Assembly (NCBI GenBank): GCA_900766745.1
Contig: CAAFWR010000045.1
Span: forward strand, 1 to 8,843
Direction: 5' to 3'
Source of the DNA: Methanobacteriaceae archaeon
GTDB lineage: Archaea; Methanobacteriota; Methanobacteria; Methanobacteriales; Methanobacteriaceae
DNA length: 8,843 nt
Shown: positions 6,550-8,843 of the stretch, piece after piece
How the letters are laid out: each line of letters opens with the position of its first letter
Position numbering within the stretch: the stretch's first letter is position 1
The notes under the pieces: generated by a model
The model's input: only the letters and a program-made list of their open reading frames with translations
Databases searched by the model: none
Told to the model about the DNA's origin: nothing
Made by a program: the position numbers and the translations under genes

Positions 6550-7608
6550 TCAGAGAATTGATTTAAATCCTGTAAACTTATTTAAAATAGGTATTTTATT
6601 CATAACATATATTAAAACATTGGAAAATATGAACGTGCTGATAAATACACCTGGAATAGCTATTAATGCATTTCCCTCAATAGAAAATATTGAAAATGTT
6701 TGTAATAATCGAATAATTAAAATATTACATAAATAAACACCATAAGATTCTAAACTAATTAAAACAGCAAAACTATTGACTTTATCAGATAATTTTTCAA
6801 AATTGGTGTTTTTAATTATAATAAATAATCCAATAGCTTGTAAACATGCATTTGGAGTGATTTCACCGACGCCAAAAAAGAGGAAACAAGGTTTGCCAAC
6901 AAGATAACTTCCAGTAAAAGTACCTATAATACAAATTAAAGTACCTAAAACAAATAAGAATAAACCGAATTTTCTACTTCTAAGATATTTGGAATCCTTA
7001 AACGCCAAATAATAACCTAAAACAAAGTAGCCAATAGCACCACTGAAATATCTAAAGTAATCATTTATAATAGTGTTTATATCAAGAAATTGTAAAATGG
7101 ATATGAAAACCCAAACAAGTAAAAAGTATTCAATTTCTTTTAAACCGGAATTTTGAATCCATTTAGATAAAATCGGTGCAAAGAGATAAAGACCAATAAT
7201 CATGTAAACAAACCAAAATTGAATTGAAACCTCAGTAGGATTTAAAAAACCTCCTAAAATAAACTCAAACAAATGTAGTGGATTCAAATCCCCAAATAGA
7301 GCTAATTTAACTATAGCATATACAACCAACCAGAAAGCAAAAGGAATGAAAACACGTTTAAATCTTCTTGGAAAATTGGTTATAGGTTCCGGTTTTCTTA
7401 AAATTAAAAAACCTGAAGCCATTAAAAATAGAATAATACCAAATCGGAATATTGATTCAAAAACAACTCCAACCTGCCAATTAAATGTAAAAAGAATATC
7501 TGGATTAAAAAATTGAGTTGAGGAATGAAGACCTAAAACACCGATGATAGCAAAAACTTTTAGCCAATCAATCCATAAAATTCTATTACTTTCCCCATTA
7601 TACAACAT
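6550..7608 (-). CDS. membrane acyltransferase, acyltransferase-3 (OafA) family, copy B
   Basis: A 352-residue polytopic membrane protein that aligns with the neighbouring copy A from end to end; both start MLYNGESNRILW and end KFTGFKSIL. The first helix keeps the DWxKxxA...H motif, with His28 as the likely catalytic base. In the second conserved block it reads RFGIILFLMASGFL where copy A and most relatives have an R-x-x-x-PFF pattern, so the proline has become isoleucine (I59). Residues 186-222 match copy A almost exactly. It probably acylates a surface sugar, perhaps with a different specificity from copy A. No SD precedes the ATG, and a TATA-like box about 28 bases upstream implies a leaderless mRNA. 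It is transcribed divergently from the CPBP protease gene. Confidence 0.85.
   Translation of the reverse strand: MLYNGESNRILWIDWLKVFAIIGVLGLHSSTQFFNPDILFTFNWQVGVVFESIFRFGIILFLMASGFLILRKPEPITNFPRRFKRVFIPFAFWLVVYAIVKLALFGDLNPLHLFEFILGGFLNPTEVSIQFWFVYMIIGLYLFAPILSKWIQNSGLKEIEYFLLVWVFISILQFLDINTIINDYFRYFSGAIGYFVLGYYLAFKDSKYLRSRKFGLFLFVLGTLICIIGTFTGSYLVGKPCFLFFGVGEITPNACLQAIGLFIIIKNTNFEKLSDKVNSFAVLISLESYGVYLCNILIIRLLQTFSIFSIEGNALIAIPGVFISTFIFSNVLIYVMNKIPILNKFTGFKSIL
6944..7053 (-). repeat. near-identical block shared by the two acyltransferases (copy B side)
   Basis: Partner of 5815-5924 in direct orientation, 109 of 110 bases identical. The single difference changes His in copy A to Tyr in copy B, within KDSKxLRSRK. 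Confidence 0.95.
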
Positions 7609-7614
7609 GTTACT

Positions 7615-7633
7615 ATAGTTATATAATAACTAT
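7615..7633. promoter_or_regulatory. inverted repeat in the divergent promoter region (candidate operator)
   Basis: ATAGTTAT (7615-7622) and ATAACTAT (7626-7633) are perfect 8-bp arms around ATA. The element lies between the likely TATA box and the start of acyltransferase copy B, and upstream of the CPBP protease gene. A bound dimer there could control one or both genes. No regulator is identified. Confidence 0.35.
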
Positions 7634-7641
7634 TATAAAAT
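7632..7641 (-). promoter_or_regulatory. TATA-like box for acyltransferase copy B
   Basis: On the - strand this reads ATTTTATAAT, centred about 28 bases before the ATG at 7608, the distance expected for a leaderless archaeal transcript. It touches the inverted repeat at 7615-7633. Confidence 0.4.
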
Positions 7642-7675
7642 ATTATATGTAATAAAAATATAACAGTGAATACAT

Positions 7676-8590
7676 ATGGAAAATATTAAAAAAACATTCT
7701 CGAGAATAGGAATTAGCTATTTAACATTAAAAATAATAGCCATTGCATCACAACTGATTCTTGTAATTCTAATTTCAAATACAATACCAAAAATACTGTT
7801 AAGTAATGATTTCTTAACTATATTAGGGGCACTTACCCAATATATAATTCCCCTACCGATATTATACTTTTTAATTAAAAAAATTAAATCAACACCACCA
7901 TCTAAGAATACACTGTCCTTAAAACTCTTTTTAATATACATATGCATTACTATTTCATTAATGTATGTGGGAAATTTTATAGGACTTGGAATAACCCAGA
8001 TTATTAGTTTTTATAAGCAAGGAGATGTTGTAAATCCTATTGTTGATGTTATCTCAAATAACAACATATTCCTGAATCTGTTTTTAATCTCTATAATAGC
8101 GCCAATTTTTGAAGAAATATTTTTTAGAAAGCTGTTAATTGATAGAACAATAAAATATGGTGCTGGAATTTCAATACTCATATCTGCATTAATGTTCGGT
8201 TTATTCCACGGTAATCTAAATCAGTTTACATATTCATTCCTTCTTGGAGGATTTTTTGCATCAGTATATGTGAAAACTGGTAATGTAATTTACCCAATAA
8301 TTCTCCATATGTCTACAAACATACTGGGATCTGTAATTAATACACTTGTAGGGAATCTAATAGCTATATTTAATAACACACCACCAGGAATAGCTATTAC
8401 AGTTACATACTTTGCAATAATGTTTATAATGGTATTTATAGGATTATACTACATTGCAAAGTGGAGTGGAAAACTTAAAAATCTTAAGAGCAACATACAA
8501 GAACAGATAAAACCAAGTTTGTTAAATGTGGGAATGATAATATTCATAGCCTATTTTGTCTTTAATATCGTAAGATTGCTTATTGTGTAG
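7676..8590 (+). CDS. CPBP-family intramembrane glutamic endopeptidase
   Basis: This 304-residue membrane protein belongs to the Rce1/CAAX and bacteriocin-processing (Abi) protease family. About eight membrane helices are visible. All three active-site motifs are intact: EEIFFR at 146-151 (EExxxR), F174xxxH178 in FGLFHG, and H211xxxN215 in HMSTN, so activity is expected. Helices at the N-terminus (about 15-70) precede the core, and a C-terminal pair flanks a basic cytoplasmic loop (KWSGKLKNLKS) near 263-273. A weak SD (GTGA, 7666-7669) precedes the ATG. It is divergent from acyltransferase copy B. Family members prune prenylated proteins, process peptides or give self-immunity; the substrate here cannot be told from the sequence. 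A T-run terminator follows. Confidence 0.92.
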   Translation: MENIKKTFSRIGISYLTLKIIAIASQLILVILISNTIPKILLSNDFLTILGALTQYIIPLPILYFLIKKIKSTPPSKNTLSLKLFLIYICITISLMYVGNFIGLGITQIISFYKQGDVVNPIVDVISNNNIFLNLFLISIIAPIFEEIFFRKLLIDRTIKYGAGISILISALMFGLFHGNLNQFTYSFLLGGFFASVYVKTGNVIYPIILHMSTNILGSVINTLVGNLIAIFNNTPPGIAITVTYFAIMFIMVFIGLYYIAKWSGKLKNLKSNIQEQIKPSLLNVGMIIFIAYFVFNIVRLLIV

Positions 8591-8602
8591 AAAATAAAAC
8601 AG

Positions 8603-8618
8603 TGAAAAGTTTTTTTCA
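8603..8618 (+). terminator. terminator of the CPBP protease gene
   Basis: TGAAAA (8603-8608) and TTTTCA (8613-8618) can pair, and a run of seven T lies at 8610-8616, twenty bases past the stop codon. The T-run is the significant part for an archaeal polymerase. Confidence 0.5.
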
Positions 8619-8680
8619 AACAGTGCTTTTAGAAAACTACACATAAAGGCTCTGTCAAAATTTATATTGATTTGATTTTT

Positions 8681-8703
8681 ATCATAATTTTATGATTTTT
8701 TTA
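8681..8703 (+). terminator. stem-loop followed by a T-run inside the probable IS end
   Basis: ATCATAA (8681-8687) and TTATGAT (8690-8696) are perfect 7-bp arms with a two-base centre, and T-rich sequence follows at once. This would stop transcripts entering the element from outside, a common arrangement in IS ends. Confidence 0.4.
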
Positions 8704-8781
8704 TTTTTGTTGTTTTGTTATTGTTTGTTTTTGAAAAAAAGAGTGTAAATTTAATATAATAAGTGGAGCTAATATATAATT

Positions 8782-8843
8782 ATGCCTTTAATCAAAATAC
8801 AAGCTCCAAGTTATACTTTGGAGGATAAACAATATAAACTTAA
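8782..8843 (+). CDS. N-terminus of a probable transposase (partial)
   Basis: An ATG opens a frame that runs to the window edge, giving 20 residues beginning MPLIKIQAPSYTLED. It is too short to assign to a family. The transposase call rests on its place about 130 bases inside the IS-like terminus. A GGAG site (8765-8768) lies about 13 bases upstream, rather far for efficient initiation. It could instead be an ordinary small gene. Confidence 0.35.
   Translation, partial: MPLIKIQAPSYTLEDKQYKL

Larger units (their letters stand above)
8648..8843 (+). mobile_element. left end of a probable insertion sequence (truncated by the window)
   Basis: GGCTCTGTCAAAA at 8648-8660 has the look of an IS terminal inverted repeat; ISL3-type ends start in a similar way. 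About 120 non-coding bases follow, and then the start of an open frame at the expected distance for a transposase. The right end, the second terminal repeat and the target duplication lie beyond the window, so the family and boundary are not proven. The intact CPBP gene and its terminator lie outside the element, so no gene in the window is interrupted by it. Confidence 0.45.

Noticed and set aside
7717..7947. 76-codon open frame on the - strand inside the CPBP gene
   Set aside because: It is antisense to membrane helices of a confident gene, and no promoter or SD site fits it.
8597..8625. Direct repeat AAACAGTG (8597-8604 and 8618-8625)
   Set aside because: I considered it as a target-site duplication, but neither copy abuts the IS-like terminus at 8648, and the repeat is short.

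Overview
The window looks like chromosomal DNA of a methanogenic archaeon of the Methanobacteriales, most like Methanobrevibacter. The reasons are the very AT-rich sequence, a eukaryote/archaeal-type prolyl-tRNA synthetase, a CofC gene for coenzyme F420 synthesis, TATA-box promoters, T-run terminators, and Shine-Dalgarno sites of the GGTGAT type. The genus is an inference from these traits; no database search was run.

Left part (1-3182, + strand): the last 41 codons of an unidentified gene, an AT-rich intergenic stretch with a 14-bp perfect palindrome, then a tight three-gene housekeeping operon: proS (prolyl-tRNA synthetase), cofC (F420 guanylyltransferase) and thiD (HMP/HMP-P kinase for thiamine). 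The gaps are one to ten bases, and each gene has its own Shine-Dalgarno site. The ProRS has lost one of the four cysteines expected in its C-terminal zinc site.

Middle part (3187-5420, - strand): a 25-bp hairpin spans the convergent junction with thiD. It is followed by a 190-residue protein that looks like an ImmA/IrrE-type metallopeptidase fold with the HExxH motif erased. Next is a permease-ATPase pair of the nitrate/sulfonate/taurine ABC importer family, with its own TATA box and T-run terminator but no substrate-binding protein gene in view.

Right part (5421-8590): two tandem paralogous membrane acyltransferases (acyltransferase-3/OafA type) on the - strand, and a divergent CPBP-family intramembrane protease on the + strand. 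The acyltransferases share a 110-bp block that is 109/110 identical, while the sequence on either side has diverged, which is the signature of recent gene conversion. An 8-bp-arm inverted repeat sits in the divergent promoter region. The acyltransferases and the ImmA-like gene lack Shine-Dalgarno sites and have a TATA-like box about 28-32 bases before the ATG, so they are probably leaderless, unlike the operon genes.

Right edge (about 8648-8843): what looks like the left end of an insertion sequence, with a GGCTCTGTCAAA terminus and the first 20 codons of a possible transposase, running out of the window. I saw no tRNA, rRNA or CRISPR array. The most interesting items are the degenerate ImmA-like protein, the gene-conversion block, the altered ProRS zinc site and the candidate operator between the acyltransferase and the protease.
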